Assembly: GCF_026914185.1 (NCBI RefSeq)
Contig: NC_070563.1
Location: 4,857,001 to 4,921,000 of the forward strand
Direction of reading: 5' to 3'
Origin: Puccinia triticina
Taxonomy: Eukaryota > Basidiomycota > Pucciniomycetes > Pucciniales > Pucciniaceae
Length of the DNA stretch: 64,000 bases
The translations under genes and the position numbers were made by a program. Below are positions 34,696-46,813 of the stretch, in pieces. The first letter of the stretch is position 1, and every line of letters starts with the position of its first letter. The notes under the pieces are model-generated. The model worked only from the letters and a program-made list of their open reading frames with translations, was not told where the DNA came from and ran no database searches.

Positions 34696-35858
34696 GAAAA
34701 CGCAGAATTAATCCAGTATTACCTGAAATTGCTGCGCCTGCGCAAAGAAGCCGAACTCTGCGACTACCAACCCACCCCGTGGGAACAGCTCACCCCCGAG
34801 GAACAAATCATCCTTGCCACCTACCACGCCCATATCCGCAAATAAGAGGATCTCAATACCCTCCTCAAGATTCAACGATACCGCCAAGAAGCCAAAGCTA
34901 AGAAGAAAGCTTTCTACGACGCCGAATACCGCGCCAAGAGTAAGTTTTCCTTCTCTACAGTTCTCAAATTCCCCTCGATCTCCTTATCTACAAGATAGCT
35001 GACCGCTTTCTTATTCCCCTCACAGTGTCTGCCAGCATAGCCGCCGAGACAACCGTTGATAACCCGACTCCCGCCCCGACAGCTTCAACCGCTGATAAAA
35101 CTCCCACTGGTAAGCTCCAAACTTACCTTCCTACAAACCAAATCGAACACATTCGCTGACCATGGTTAATAAAAAAACTAGGTCCACTCGTCCCAAACTA
35201 CGAGGGCCACTCCCACCTCCAACGCGAGCTCGCGGCGGCAAAGGAGCTGCAAGACAGGGTCAAGAGGATGCAGGTCACCACGATCGCCCGCAAGGACCGG
35301 ATGCCCGCTACCCCAGCTTCTACCCCGGCTCCCTCCGAGATTCCTCCTCCATCCAAGGACGGCCCTTGTCCGACCGAGCCAAACGATTCCGCTATGGAGA
35401 TCGACGAGATCGACGAACTCTGCCCTACCTCATTGGCTCCTATCCGCACACGCCCCATCACTCCCAAAATCAAGACTCTCTCGAAGGAGGAGCAGATTGA
35501 ACTCCGGGCCAGAGAGCACGTGAGTATCTGGAAGCAATACCTAGCGATTGTGAACGACGGTGCGACAGCCGGGCTGCGAGCTTTGCTCACTACGGCTCAA
35601 GAGTTGCAAAAAGCCCTCCAGAAACTCACAGAGAATCACGAGATCGAAGCCCTCGTCAAGGGCTGGAACCCCTGGGAAGCCAAAAACTTCCACTTCCCAG
35701 CCCCGCCGAAGAAGACGGTGATGAAATTCAAGAAGATCAAAGGCGGCAAGAATCGCAGTTCGAGCTCGAGTTCGATCAACTTCGACGACCCGGCTCGGTG
35801 GAAGAGAACGACCAACCTCCTTCAGATTGCAGCGAATCTCTACAAGAACATTGATTAG
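34696..35858 (+). pseudogene. Extra ORF of gypsy A, three exons, unknown function
   Basis: Exon 34696-34939 opens after a TTTGCAG acceptor (ENAELIQYYLKLLRLRKEAE) and carries an in-frame TAA at 34843. A GTAAGT...CACAG intron (34940-35025) and a GTAAGC...CTAG intron (35110-35181) keep the frame. Exon 3 opens GPLVPNYEGHSHLQREL and runs to the TAG at 35856. The protein is charged and helical, with a Pro-rich linker and a basic end (KKTVMKFKKIKGGK). It is not a recognised gag, protease or envelope. It lies between the LTR and gag and overlaps the gag frame by a few bases. Introns in a retrotransposon mean it can only be made from spliced RNA. It may be captured host sequence or a matrix-like gag part. 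Confidence 0.6.
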
Positions 35859-37885
35859 ACTTAGGTATTCTCACTTCTCTCTTTGATTCCCTCGACGCCA
35901 TCAACGTCAATCTTTCTACCTTAGATCATAATAGTGAGACCAACTTAAAATCTATTGTAAATAGTATTGACAACAGCTTAAAAGAAATTAAAGAAGCTGT
36001 TAACTCGAGAACTTTATCTGTCCTCCAAAAATTGGGGAGGCCACTGCCCCTTGAGTTGCCAAATAAGCATTGTGAGCTTATTTTTTAGATTGGAAAAGAT
36101 TGTGAGAGCCTCAAAAATACCACCCATGACACTAAGTATGATGTGTCTGAGATCTTACAGTACTCCAGGAATTCTGCTGCCGTGCTCAATTCTACCGCTG
36201 ATCAGATAGTGACCAGATTGGAAAAGGAGCACTTTGCCAAACAAAAAGCAGAGAACTTTGAGATTAAGGAATTAATCTTACAGCTCAATGCCAACATGGA
36301 TGGAAAAATTCATGCTCTCACTGAGAATTTTATGTCTCAGATTTCTACGCTTTCTACGGAAATCAAGACTTTGAAATCAACATCTGATATCAAAGTCCAA
36401 ACCTCTTGTAATATCCCCCATATTGCAGAAAATTATGCTCCCGTACCTGAGTTGAGGTGCAGTGATGGTACTCAAAGAGACATTCCTCCACATCTGAAGA
36501 GTGCCAACAGTTATCTTAATGATAATCAGTCTCCTCCCCCAGTGGCTCAGGAGCGTGGCAAAAATGCCTCATATGGCAGCCAAGCTTATCAAGAGAGAAA
36601 ACAACAGTGTGAACCACACTACACTCCTCAAGCAGAGGTTCCCAGACATAACAACCCTTTTATGCGTAACTCTGCTCCTCCCCAGAATCATAATCCACGC
36701 CAGAACACTCCTTACAGAACCCTTGACATGGTTGAGATAAATAAGTTAATGCCTCCAATCAAAGACTGGCCCAAGTTTGATGGCAAAGGAGAGTATGATC
36801 ATATGAACTTCATCAGGACCATTGATCATATGTTAAGATCCTACCGCGCAGATGAGGAAGCAGTTATTTCCAGGATGCCTAGACTCTTTGAGGGTGTGGC
36901 TGCTGATTGGTTCATCACCAAAGGAGAAGAAGTAGGTGAACAAAGCTGGAAGGAGTGGAAAGAGCTTATCAAAGAGGAATGGGGAACCAGAATCTGGAGA
37001 ACTGAAAAGCGCCAAGCTTTTGAAACAGACTACTTTGACCCAACCAAAGAAGCTGCCACAGAATGGTGCTTGCGCCAGAAAAAGAGGATAGATTGCATGT
37101 ACAACAACCCATCTAAAGAAGAAGTTAATGATAGACTCCTTAATCAATGTAGAGGAAAAATTGAAAGCTTAATGAGATGCAGACTCAATGATATGAATGT
37201 AGATCTAGCTAAATTTATAGGCATATTACATGAAACTGTAGTACTGAATGGTCTTAACAAAAAGTACGTGAGAAATGGTGTTCCAGAAAAAAGAGATCTC
37301 CCCAAATCTGAAGCACCCAAGCCTCCCGCAGGAGATCACCCTGTAAAGAGGACTGCAATCCCTGAATGCTACAATTGTGGGGAAAAGGGCCACAAAAAAC
37401 CTGAATGTCCTAATCCACGCAAAAGGATTAACAATGTGGAAGTAGAAGAGGACTTTGACAGTGAAGAAGATACTCAATCTCAATTCAAGGTTGTTACTAC
37501 TGAACCTGCAGAAGGAGACCAGCCCAGGATACATGTAATCCAAGCTGATATTGGTGATGACTTATGCATTAATTCCATTCACGGAGATTCCAATTTACCT
37601 CAAAAATGGGATTCTTCTATGAAAGTTGGCCATGTTTCTGACGCCAAATTGCTCACCAACAAACCTGAAGCAGGGATGAGCTATACTATGGGTAAAACCA
37701 GCTATACCACGGTCTTATTCCGTGATTCAGGGTTGAGAGCTCTGCTAGATATAGGCGCCTTCTGCTCCTGTGTCAGTAGTACCTTCTTGGATGATTGCTA
37801 TCCTGAATGGGGAAATCACTTGCTCCCCATGCCAAAAGCCAAGTTCAGTAGCTGCAATTCTGCTATGAAACCAGTAGGAGTAGTA
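35855..37885 (+). pseudogene. Gypsy A gag and protease start
   Basis: Frame open from 35855, with a coiled-coil-like lead (LDAINVNLSTLDHN), a TAG at 36087, and the main ORF from 36143. The gag domain is at about residues 210-390 of that ORF (WPKFDGKGEYDHMNFIRTID, EEWGTRIWRTEKRQAF). The CCHC knuckle CYNCGEKGHKKPEC is near residue 412. A retropepsin-like segment follows, whose active site reads LLDIGA where D-T/S-G-A is expected. The frame runs into a 184-bp inserted element at 37886. Removing it with its TA duplication (186 bases) joins this frame to the pol ORF. Gag forms the particle. The stop, the altered active site and the insertion indicate an inactive copy. Confidence 0.88.
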
Positions 37886-38069
37886 CAGTGACCCCGCCAT
37901 GTAAGCATTCACGATGTAAGCATAATCACGATGTAAGCATAGCATAAATGTAGATTTCCCGCGACCATTCTCTTGGTTTTGCTGGGATTTTACCTCAATA
38001 AGAAGCATACCGCGATGTAAGCATAGGATTTTTGTCCACCATCCTTATGCTTACATGGCGGGGTCACTG
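37886..38069 (+). mobile_element. 184-bp MITE, Tc1/mariner type, in the protease gene
   Basis: Perfect terminal inverted repeats CAGTGACCCCGCCATGTAAG...CTTACATGGCGGGGTCACTG, TA duplication (37884-37885 and 38070-38071). Internally the phrase CGATGTAAGCATA recurs. TA target and CAGTG ends fit Tc1/mariner/pogo. Confidence 0.93.
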
Positions 38070-41000
38070 TAGTTATGCCACTAATCTTCCCGCACTCCAA
38101 GGGCTCCCTTAGACTAAATGTGGAGTTTGTTGTTTTACAAGATGCTGTGTGTAATTACTTGATCTTAGGTAATGATACATTCTGCATGTATGGAATAGAC
38201 GTATTTCAAAGTAAAGACAGATTTTACACCATAGGTGGAGACTGGAAAAGAAAGTTCCAGATTTGCAATATTAATATCAAGCTCTCGGACCCGCTTAATA
38301 CTAATAACGTGAAGTATCAAGAGGAACTACACTCTTTTAAAGAAGAGTACTTGTCCCAAGCTGCTGTTAGTGAAATCCTGACAGAAGATCAAAAACTTGA
38401 TGTTCTGAAATCTTTTTTCAAGCACAAAGAAGTCTTTTGTACTACTGAAGAACCCATTGGTAATATTAAAGGTCATGACATGAAACTAGAACTCACAGTG
38501 AGTAAACCTTATACGCCTCAGCTACGGAGACCCCCCTATCCTTCAAGCCCCAAGTCCAGAGAAGCTCTTGAAACTCACATCAAAGAGCTCCAGGAATTAG
38601 GTGTCTTAAGGAAAGTAGAACATAATGAGCAAGTTGAAGTTCCAACACCCGTAATAATTGCGTGGCATAATGAGAAATCTAGAATGGTTGGAGACTTCTG
38701 TGCTCTTAATAATTACACTAGACCTGACTACTATCCCATTCCCCGCATAGACCACTCCTTGCACAACCTGTCCAAAGCTAAGTACATCACCACTATGGAT
38801 GTGCTTAAAGGTTTCCACCAGATCCCTATAGACCCAGAAAGCAGAAAATACCTCAGAATTATCTGCCACCTAGGAATCTTTGAATACCTAAGAATGCCCT
38901 TTGGTATCAAAAATGTGCCCTCACATTTCCAAAGGATGATGGACTCTGTATTTGGATCCTTCATAAGACAAAGTTGGATGATGGTGTATATAGATGACAT
39001 TATAATTTACTCTGATGATTGGGAAACCCATTTGGAGAAAATTAACCTAGTGCTGTCCACGGCCATAGAAACAGGTTTAAAGATGTCCATTAAAAAGTGT
39101 AACTTTGGATATGGAGAACTTAAAGCTTTAGGACGTGTAGTTTCTGGACTATCCTTAGCCATTGATCAGAACAGAGTAGCTTCTGTCTTACTTAACTCTA
39201 TGCCACAGAATAAATTAGAAATGATGTCTTTTCTAGGTTTCTGCAGCTATTACCGCCAACACGTACCAAGCTTTGCCCATGTAAGCAAAAGTCTTTATGC
39301 ACTATGTAATAACGACACCATCTTTGAGATGACTTATGACAGAGTGCAAGATTATGAAGAGCTTAAAAGGCTTGTTACATCCGCCCCCGTACTGTCCCAA
39401 CCAGACTACAATAAACCCTTTATATTGTATATTGATTCTTGCTTGGATGGTCTGGGCGCCGCATTACACCAAGAATTTGTCATAGATGATAAACCTGTTG
39501 AGAAACCTGTTCTGTTTATATCAAGACAAATAAAAGACTCAGAAAAGAGATATGGCGCCAGTCAAATGGAATGCCTAGCTCTGGTATGGGCCTTAGAAAA
39601 ACTTCATTACTACTTGGAGGGCTCTAACTTCGTAGTGGTCACTGATTGTACTGCTGTCAGGACCCTCATGAATATGAAAACTCCTAATAGACATATGCTT
39701 AGATGGCAAATTTCAATACAACAGTACAGAGGACATATCACTATCATCCATAAAGCAGGAGCCAAACATAAGAATGCGGATGGTCTAAGTAGATGGGCTT
39801 TGCCAAATAAACCAGATAATCCAGCGTATGACCCTGAAGATGAAGACATTTTTCCAATCTTAGGGATACATGCCTGTGACTTAGATAATGCTTTCTATGA
39901 CTTGGTTCAGAAAATCTATGACGAGAACAGTGAACTCCTCAAATTGGTTGAAATCTTGAGAAATGACAGTAGCCCACCAGAACTGATTGCTAGCTTACCC
40001 AAAAATTTAGCCCAACACTATAAACTGGGAAAATTCACGCTGCTAGATGGACTTCTTTCCTTCAGACATAAACACTCTAGCGTTTTGGTACTAAGTAATA
40101 AAGATCAGATCAAAGATATCCTCAAGGAATGCCATGATAATTTCGATTCTGGTCACTTCTCTGAAGAGAGAACAGTGGAAAGAATCAAACAAACTGCGTG
40201 GTGGATTTACTGGAAAGAACAAGTACATGATTACATCCAATCTTGTGATGCGTGCCAGAAAGGGAATAAACAGACTGGTAAAAGATTTGGACTACTGCAG
40301 AAAATTGCAGAACCCACGGAGAAATGGGAAATAGTAAACATGGATTTTGTTACAGGACTGCCCCCAGGAGGACCCTATTCTTACAACTCAGTCCTTGTCA
40401 TTGTGGACAGGTTTTCCAAGAGGGCCAGATTCATCCCTAATCATAAGGACAACACAGCTATGGAAGTAGCCATGCTATTTTAGAACAGAATCATGGCTGA
40501 CGTAGGAATTCCAAAGATCATCATTAGTGACAGAGATCCTAAATTCACTTCAGAATTTTGGAGGAACCTTCACGACATGCTAGGCACTAAATTGGCATTC
40601 TCCACAGCTTATCACCCCCAGACGGATGGATTAGCAGAAAGAATGATCCAGAATTTAGAGGATATGTTGCGCAGATTCTGCTCCTTTGGATTTGAATTTA
40701 AAAATCATGATGGATACACTCACAATTGGGTAAGCCTATTACCAGCCCTTGAAATTGCATATAATAGTAGCAAACATTCCTCTACTAAAGTAGCTCCATA
40801 TGTACTAGAAAGAGGATGGATCCCCCGTATGCCCAAAGACAATCTTAATGACAAATTACCTCATCTGCACCCTGCCGCTCTTGACTTGAAAAAGATGCTG
40901 GACTCAACTCACCAACATGCCAGGAAATGTGTAGATGATGCGGTTGAATATAACAAAGGAAGATGGGATAAAAGCCATAAAGAACCGGAGTTCAAGATTG

Positions 41001-41458
41001 GACAAAAAGTTCTATTATCCACAGTGAATTTTAATAATTTAGGTGGTAGCAGAAAACTTAAGCCTCCATTTATAGGACCATTCACCATTAAGCAATTACA
41101 TGGTAAAAACGCAGTGGAAGTCATTCTTAGTGAAGAACTATCCAGGAAACATCCTGTCTTTCCTGTGAGCCTGATCAAACCTTACAAAGTTAGGCCAGAA
41201 GAAGAATTAGCCCCCCCGCAACCTGTCCCCATAGAAGAAACTCCACCCTCAGGACAGTTGAGAGTACATAAAATCTTGAAAGACAAGAAAGAAAGAATAC
41301 AAGGAAAAGAAACCAGACTCTACTTGGTCAGATATAAAAACTTGTCCGCAGATAGAGATTAATGGCTACCAGAAAGTAATATACCAGATGGACCCATTCA
41401 CCTAAGAAACTACAGAGCAAGTAAAAGATCAACCTGAGATGCCCAATTTTTTTCAGAC
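38070..41458 (+). pseudogene. Gypsy A pol: protease end, RT, RNase H, integrase, chromodomain
   Basis: Protease tail (LRLNVEFVVLQDAVCNYLIL), then RT with KYITTMDVLKGFHQIPI and the catalytic YIDD (about residue 304 of the ORF at 38075). RNase H has LYIDSCLDGLG, QMECLALVWAL and VVVTDC, all acidic residues kept. The integrase zinc domain H...H...CDAC is near residue 686, with catalytic Asp in NMDFVTGLP and SDRDPKF and Glu in [15 protein letters not shown] at 40481 cuts the integrase between its first and second Asp. The second ORF ends at a TAA (41360) inside a chromodomain (YLVRYKNL...WLPESNI after the stop). The chromodomain places A among chromoviruses. RT and RNase H look intact; integrase does not. 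Confidence 0.93.
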
Positions 41459-42154
41459 TGTCAGCCCTCTGCTAGTCCGGACAGCGCAGAGTGCCAACAA
41501 GGAGCCGCGAATGCTGCTTCCCTTCCGGCATGAAGCGCAGGAAAGATATTGTTACAGTATAGTATGGTAGATAATTTGCGCGCAACAAATGACACATAGT
41601 ACAACTGTTTAGTATTATGCCCGCTTAACAGCGAGCTGGAAGTTGGGAGAAGAAGAGGTTGGAAGCTCGAACCTCCTCCCTCCCACATAGTACGGGCACC
41701 CTCTCGAAGAGAGGGTTTGTCCCCCAGAGTTTTTGGTACCAAGCCCGTCCGCATTGCTGATTAGAATCAGCGATTGCGGACTTACCTTTGATACTTGACC
41801 ACCGAATTCCTTTCCTTTTCCTAAGTTTTCTCTATATTCCCACCTTCCATTAGCCTTTGACCTTACCACACGACATCTCGTAAGTCTACGAGCCGGTAAG
41901 TTCGACAGGCCCTCTCTTTCTCTCCCTTTTCTCTCTCTCCGGCTTTGAATCGCACAGATTCCAGCAATCTTTGATCTGCTAGGCCCCGCTTCTTGCGAAG
42001 CGGTGTGGCTACTTCTCCCCCCTTGCCGGTCGAGTTGAGAGAGACTTAGTTCTCGTGGTTTTTCCTTCTGATCGCCTTGCCAGCGCTATTCTTAAGGGTA
42101 CTAAAAGTACCATCCTCATTCCGGGCTCCGCCTCTTTATAGACGAGCCCTGACA
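41459..42154 (+). repeat. Gypsy B 5' LTR (696 bp)
   Basis: TG...CA ends, small hairpins (CCCTCTC-GAA-GAGAGGG; CGCTT-CTTGCG-AAGCG). Followed by TTTGGGGGCCTCATCCC, a primer-site candidate. Confidence 0.93.
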
Positions 42155-42963
42155 TTTGGGGGCCTCATCCCATTTACCCAGACCTGTGTTATCGGCCTCA
42201 TTGAGCCCAGTTTTTCGTATTACTCCATCCCTCGGGAGCTCAGCTAGGACCACAGTTGTCCGTGATTATCTTGCTCAAATAGCGAGATCGTCTACGTCGT
42301 CGTCGCTTTATCAGTGAGCAGACATTCTTGAGTCCCGTTCTCCAAAAGGCGTAAGCTTATCAAAGGCAAGTGTAGTGGCGCCCCGTCAGACATCACTTGG
42401 ACCGTGGGACTCCTGCAGCCCCTACCGATCGAATTTCGGCTCCGCCAGCAGTAGAGACAGCAGATACTAGCTCTAACCCCAACGCCCCGGCGGCAAACGA
42501 GCCACCAACCACCGATAACGGAGTAGCGGCTCTATTCGACTCGTTGTTCCGTCCTACCGGGAATACGGCTAGAGCTCCAGATCCAGGCTACAGGGGCCGT
42601 ACCAGCAAATATTGGCCCGGCGCCGTCGACCGCAACATCAGTCAGACCAGACCCTCCAGTCACCCCATCAGCGAACCCCGTTTTGCGTCGGTTCATCGAT
42701 CAAATCCACACCCAATCTCAAACAGAGCCCACGCCAGCTCCACCTGCAGCCAATGCCACTGTGATCACTGGTCGGGAATTGAGCGGCGATCAGACCCATA
42801 GAGATACCACAGTAAAAGATCATCCTTGCCCAGCGTCAGAGACGTTGACGACCATCGTTACTGAGGGTTTGTTTTGATTTAACCTTTAATATGGTTCCCC
42901 CAAAGAAGACGGCATCTAACGCTGGTTCTAAATCTTCGTCTACCAGGGCCGTCAAACCCGAAC

Positions 42964-45390
42964 TTGTCCCAGCAGGAGAGTTTAAGCGAGGAGGAGGAGG
43001 ACGGCGGCGGCTTGCCCCAACGCCAGGAACGGGAGGAACCGTCAACCGCAGCCGCGCGGCCAGCCGGAACAACAGGCGAGACCGGCGCAAGCACCGCAGG
43101 CCAACCAGCGAGGTCAGGGTCGGATGCGGGGCCGCCAGCACTACAGAAACCAAGTATACGGGGAATTTTTCCGCATGAGCCGCACGATACAAGGGGGCTA
43201 CCAAGCAATAGATCACTTGCGAAGCAGGAACCGAGGGAACCAGCGGGACTTACATTGAAAGAGGCGACCGGCTTGCTTTCCTATATGTTCGGCCAAATAT
43301 AGAAAGTAGTGGATGGGAACTCCAAACAAGTAGCTACCCAGTTAGATCAGTCTATTAAGAATATTGTTTCTGCTCTTTTGTCCGAAGTCTCTCTTCCCAC
43401 TTCCAACAAGATCTTGCATCTTCAGGACTTATTTCTAACACATACTAAGTCAATGAAATTTTCTCTGACAAACTTGCTCAGTGTGAGCAACTTGACTTCT
43501 GTCGCGGCGCAATCTTGTGTTAAAAGTTTGCATGTTGTCTCCGGTGAAGTGGAGTCCTTAGTTAAGTCAATGAAGACTATGCAAGGTGATAAGTCATCAA
43601 ACCTGGACCTGTCAAGGTTTGAGCAGCTCTTGTCCACGTTTCTACAAACCACTGTGGATACAATATTACCGGCGGTCGCTGCTCGACCTGTGTGCAATCC
43701 TGAAAAGCTGGTAGCAGCTATCCAGGATCTGCACGCCAAGGTGCATCGCCTAGAGGCGGCTATCGAGTTGAAACCCGTAATGGCAGGGGGAAGTGACGGC
43801 GGGACAGCTGACTTGATTGATCGGATTAAGCAGCTAGAGAAGCTCATTGACGCCAAGCCCCGCGTCGTAGACAACGGGAAAAGTGTAGCGGCAGCAATAG
43901 AGGCCACGATGACCAAAGTCACTGCTCGCCTGGATCAACTGCTGGCACACAGCATCGTTGAGACTCCTAGACCGTTAGAAGTCAAGGAACAAGTGGAATC
44001 CGCCGTGGAAACCGCAATGAGCAGGCATATGGAGCGTCTTGAGCGCCTTATGGCCACTAGGTTACCCGAGAGGCAGGAACCTGAATCCAGCGACGCGGGT
44101 AGGGCTGAGGAATTGCAAAGCCAGATTGAGGAAGCCAGTGAAGGCCAGCGGCGCGATTTTTTGAAGCTGAATGAGCGCTTTGACACTATGATGAGTCAGA
44201 GCAGATCAGAGGGAGCCAGATTGCGGACCGAGATGGCCGAGTTGGCCGAGTTGGTAAAGGGCATGGCAGTAGCCGATAATAGATCCCACATAACCAAGCA
44301 GCAGGGAAGTGTGGATGATTCCGAAGGCGAGCGCGCACCTTTTAGCTTGGAAATCCAAAAGCAGTTGACTAATGCCATTGCAAAGTCGGACTGGCCTACC
44401 TTTTCTGGGAAAGGCGAATACGACCATATGGATTTTATCCACTGGATTGATTCTGCCAAGCGGCACAGTAATATTGATGATGGTGTGATAGTGCTTAAAT
44501 TGCTTACCATTCTCACCGACGGAGCTCGCTCTTGGTTTAAGACAATGGAAGCCCTTCACCAGAATAAGAAATGGAGCTTCTGGCGAGCTGAAATTTGCAA
44601 GAAGTGGGGTACTTCCAGCTGGAAGCGCAAGAAAGAAGATGCGTTCGACAAAGATAAGTTTGTTGCTGGGGAGTCAGTGCCAGCAGACTGGGTCACCCGT
44701 CAGTATGATAGGATTCAGTGTTTTTTGCCTGGGATCTCGCCAGAATCGATCAACTTTAAGTTGCTTCGACTGATGGATGATGAGGTGGAGTTTGCCGTCA
44801 AAACAGCAATGCAAGATCCCGCCGCAGATCTTAGCGAACTTACAAATATCTTGGAGGACATTTGCGAGAAAACGCAATTGGGTAGACGTAGGTTTACTCC
44901 GAGAGCACCAGCCAAGGATAAGCCCTCTGCGGTCCCCACGGCGAAGCCTAAGGCGCCGGCTGCAGCAGGTCCGATAAAATGCTACTCATGTGATGAGACC
45001 GGGCACACATCACGACGATGCCCTAAAAAGGTTAATAATGTAGGTGAGGAAGACAACCAGCGTGAGGACGACGAGGCAAGTGTTTTTGACCCAGAGGGTC
45101 CAATCATCGGGGAGAAATCTAGTGGCGCGTTTGTGATCGGTATGCCGTCGGGAAAAAAAAATCTTGTCCGCATGAGATGCTGCGACCTGGACTGTACGGT
45201 TCTCCTAAACAGTGGAGCAGTAAAATCTGTGGTGGGCAAAAGCTACCTCAAGTGTTTCTGCCCGGGTTGGGAACAGTTTATTCTCCCAATAGAGACGGGA
45301 AATTTTCATAGCGCTTCAGGCTCTCTTACTCCACTGGGGGTGGTCAAAAATATTAGACTGCAACTAAAGGATATCAGAATGGTAATTTGA
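42964..45390 (+). pseudogene. Gypsy B gag and protease
   Basis: A Glu/Pro-rich lead (42964-43299) is separated from the main ORF by an in-frame TAG at 43300. The ORF from 43309 has long coiled-coil stretches (about residues 60-330), a gag domain (WPTFSGKGEYDHMDFIHWID, CKKWGTSSWKRKKEDAF) clearly related to that of gypsy A, a CCHC knuckle CYSCDETGHTSRRC near residue 562, and a retropepsin whose active site reads LLNSGA (Asp to Asn). It ends at a TGA (45388), with the protease continuing in the same frame. ORFs between 42397 and 42964 in other frames may be part of the same lead. Confidence 0.88.
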
Positions 45391-45990
45391 TTTGTGGTTA
45401 TGGAAAACATGTCCTTGCGGTATTTTATAATTGGCAACGACTATCTGGCGCATTATAAAATTTCTCTTCTTAATACGGAGCGTAGACAGTTTACCTTTGG
45501 AAAAAGGGTGTTTGATTTTGATGAGTCAATCAATGCAGTTCTACCGGAGGAGTTTTCCGCAGGATCATTTGTAGATGAGGTTAACCGAGACGCTAAGATA
45601 TCGGGTGAGTTGTCAGCCTCACAAAAGGCTGGACTGTTTTCCACCTTGGAAAAATTGCAGCTGGCTTTTGCAAACGCGGACCAACCGTTTGGAGCCATCA
45701 AGGGGCATGAAGTAGAGTTTACGCTTACGGTGGAGAAGCCGTATCCGCCAGCTTTGCGGAAAGCACCGTATCCAGCTAGCCCGCGGACCAGAGCGGCCAT
45801 TGAAGAACATATTGTTATGCTAAGCAAAATGGGCATTCTTCGGAAAGTGGGCTCAAATGAGGGCGTCAAAATTACAACACCCGTTATCATTGCATGGAAT
45901 AATGGTAAATCACGCCTTGTTGGCGACTTTTGAGCGCTAAATATGTATACTACACCTGATAGATACCTAATGCAGATACCTTACTCAGGA
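45391..45990 (+). pseudogene. Gypsy B protease end and RT fragment
   Basis: FVVMENMSLRYFIIGNDYL is the retropepsin tail. RT then starts with EKPYPPALRKAPYPASPRTR and VIIAWNNGKSRLVGDF. A TGA at 45931 interrupts what should be the F-R-A-L-N motif, and after YTTPDRYLMQI the homology stops. RT palm, RNase H, integrase and any chromodomain are deleted, and the LTR begins 70 bases later. Confidence 0.85.
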
Positions 45991-46056
45991 AGTTTCGAGC
46001 GCGAAGAAGAAACCCGGAGGCTCGTATTAGAGCCGTCCTTTTTTTGTGGGGGCAAG

Positions 46057-46765
46057 TGTCAGCCCTCTGCTAGTCCGGACAGCGCAGAGTGCCGACAAGG
46101 AGCCGCGAATGCTGCTTCTCTTCCGGCATGAAGCGCAGGAAAGATATTGTTACAGTATAGTATGGTAGATGAGTTGCGCGCCTGAGTTGCGCGCAACAAA
46201 TGACACATAGTACAACTGTTGAGTATTATGCCCGCTTAACAGCGAGCTGGAAGTTGGGAGAAGAAGAGGTTGGAAGCTCGAACCTCCTCCCTCCCATATA
46301 GTACGGGCACCCTCTCGAAGAGAGGGTTTGTCCCCCAGAGTTTTTGGTACCAAGCCCGTCCGCATTGCTGATTAGAATCAGCGATTGGGGCCTTACCTTT
46401 GATACTCGACCACCGAATTCCTTTCCTTTTCCTAAGTTTTCTCTATATTCCCACCTTCCATTAGCCTTCGACCTTACCACACCACATCTCGTAAGTCTAC
46501 GAGCCGGTAAGTTTGACAGGCCCTCTCTTTCTCTCCCTTTTCTCTCTCTCCGGCTTTGAATCGCACAGATTCTAGCAATCTTTGATCTGCTAGGCCCCGC
46601 TTCTTGCGAAGCGGTGTGGCTACTTCTCCCCCCTTGCCGGTCGAGTTGAGAGAGACTTAGTTCTCGTGGTTTTTCCTTCTGATCGCTTTGCCAGCGCTAT
46701 TCTTAAGGGTACTAAAAGTACCATCCTCATTCGGGGCTCCGCCTCTTCATAGACAAGCCCTGACA
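46057..46765 (+). repeat. Gypsy B 3' LTR (709 bp)
   Basis: As the 5' LTR, with an extra GAGTTGCGCGCCT duplication near 46170. Confidence 0.93.
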
Positions 46766-46813
46766 CAGACCTTTCTTTTTTTCTGAGCAGAGACTCATCT
46801 TAGGGGTAGGGAA

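Larger units (their letters stand above)
41459..46765 (+). mobile_element. Ty3/gypsy retrotransposon B, internally deleted, nested in A
   Basis: LTRs 41459-42154 and 46057-46765 (TGTCAGCCCTCTGC...CCCTGACA) with the perfect 5-base duplication CAGAC (41454-41458 and 46766-46770). It contains gag, protease and the first part of RT, then jumps to the purine-rich tract (GTGGGGGCAAG). The LTRs differ at few positions plus one 13-base duplication (GAGTTGCGCGCCT) in the 3' LTR. It must have depended on another copy's RT and integrase. Confidence 0.93.

Noticed and set aside
41461..41869. ORFs repeated at 46150-46480
   Set aside because: Lie in the two gypsy B LTRs; no protein family.
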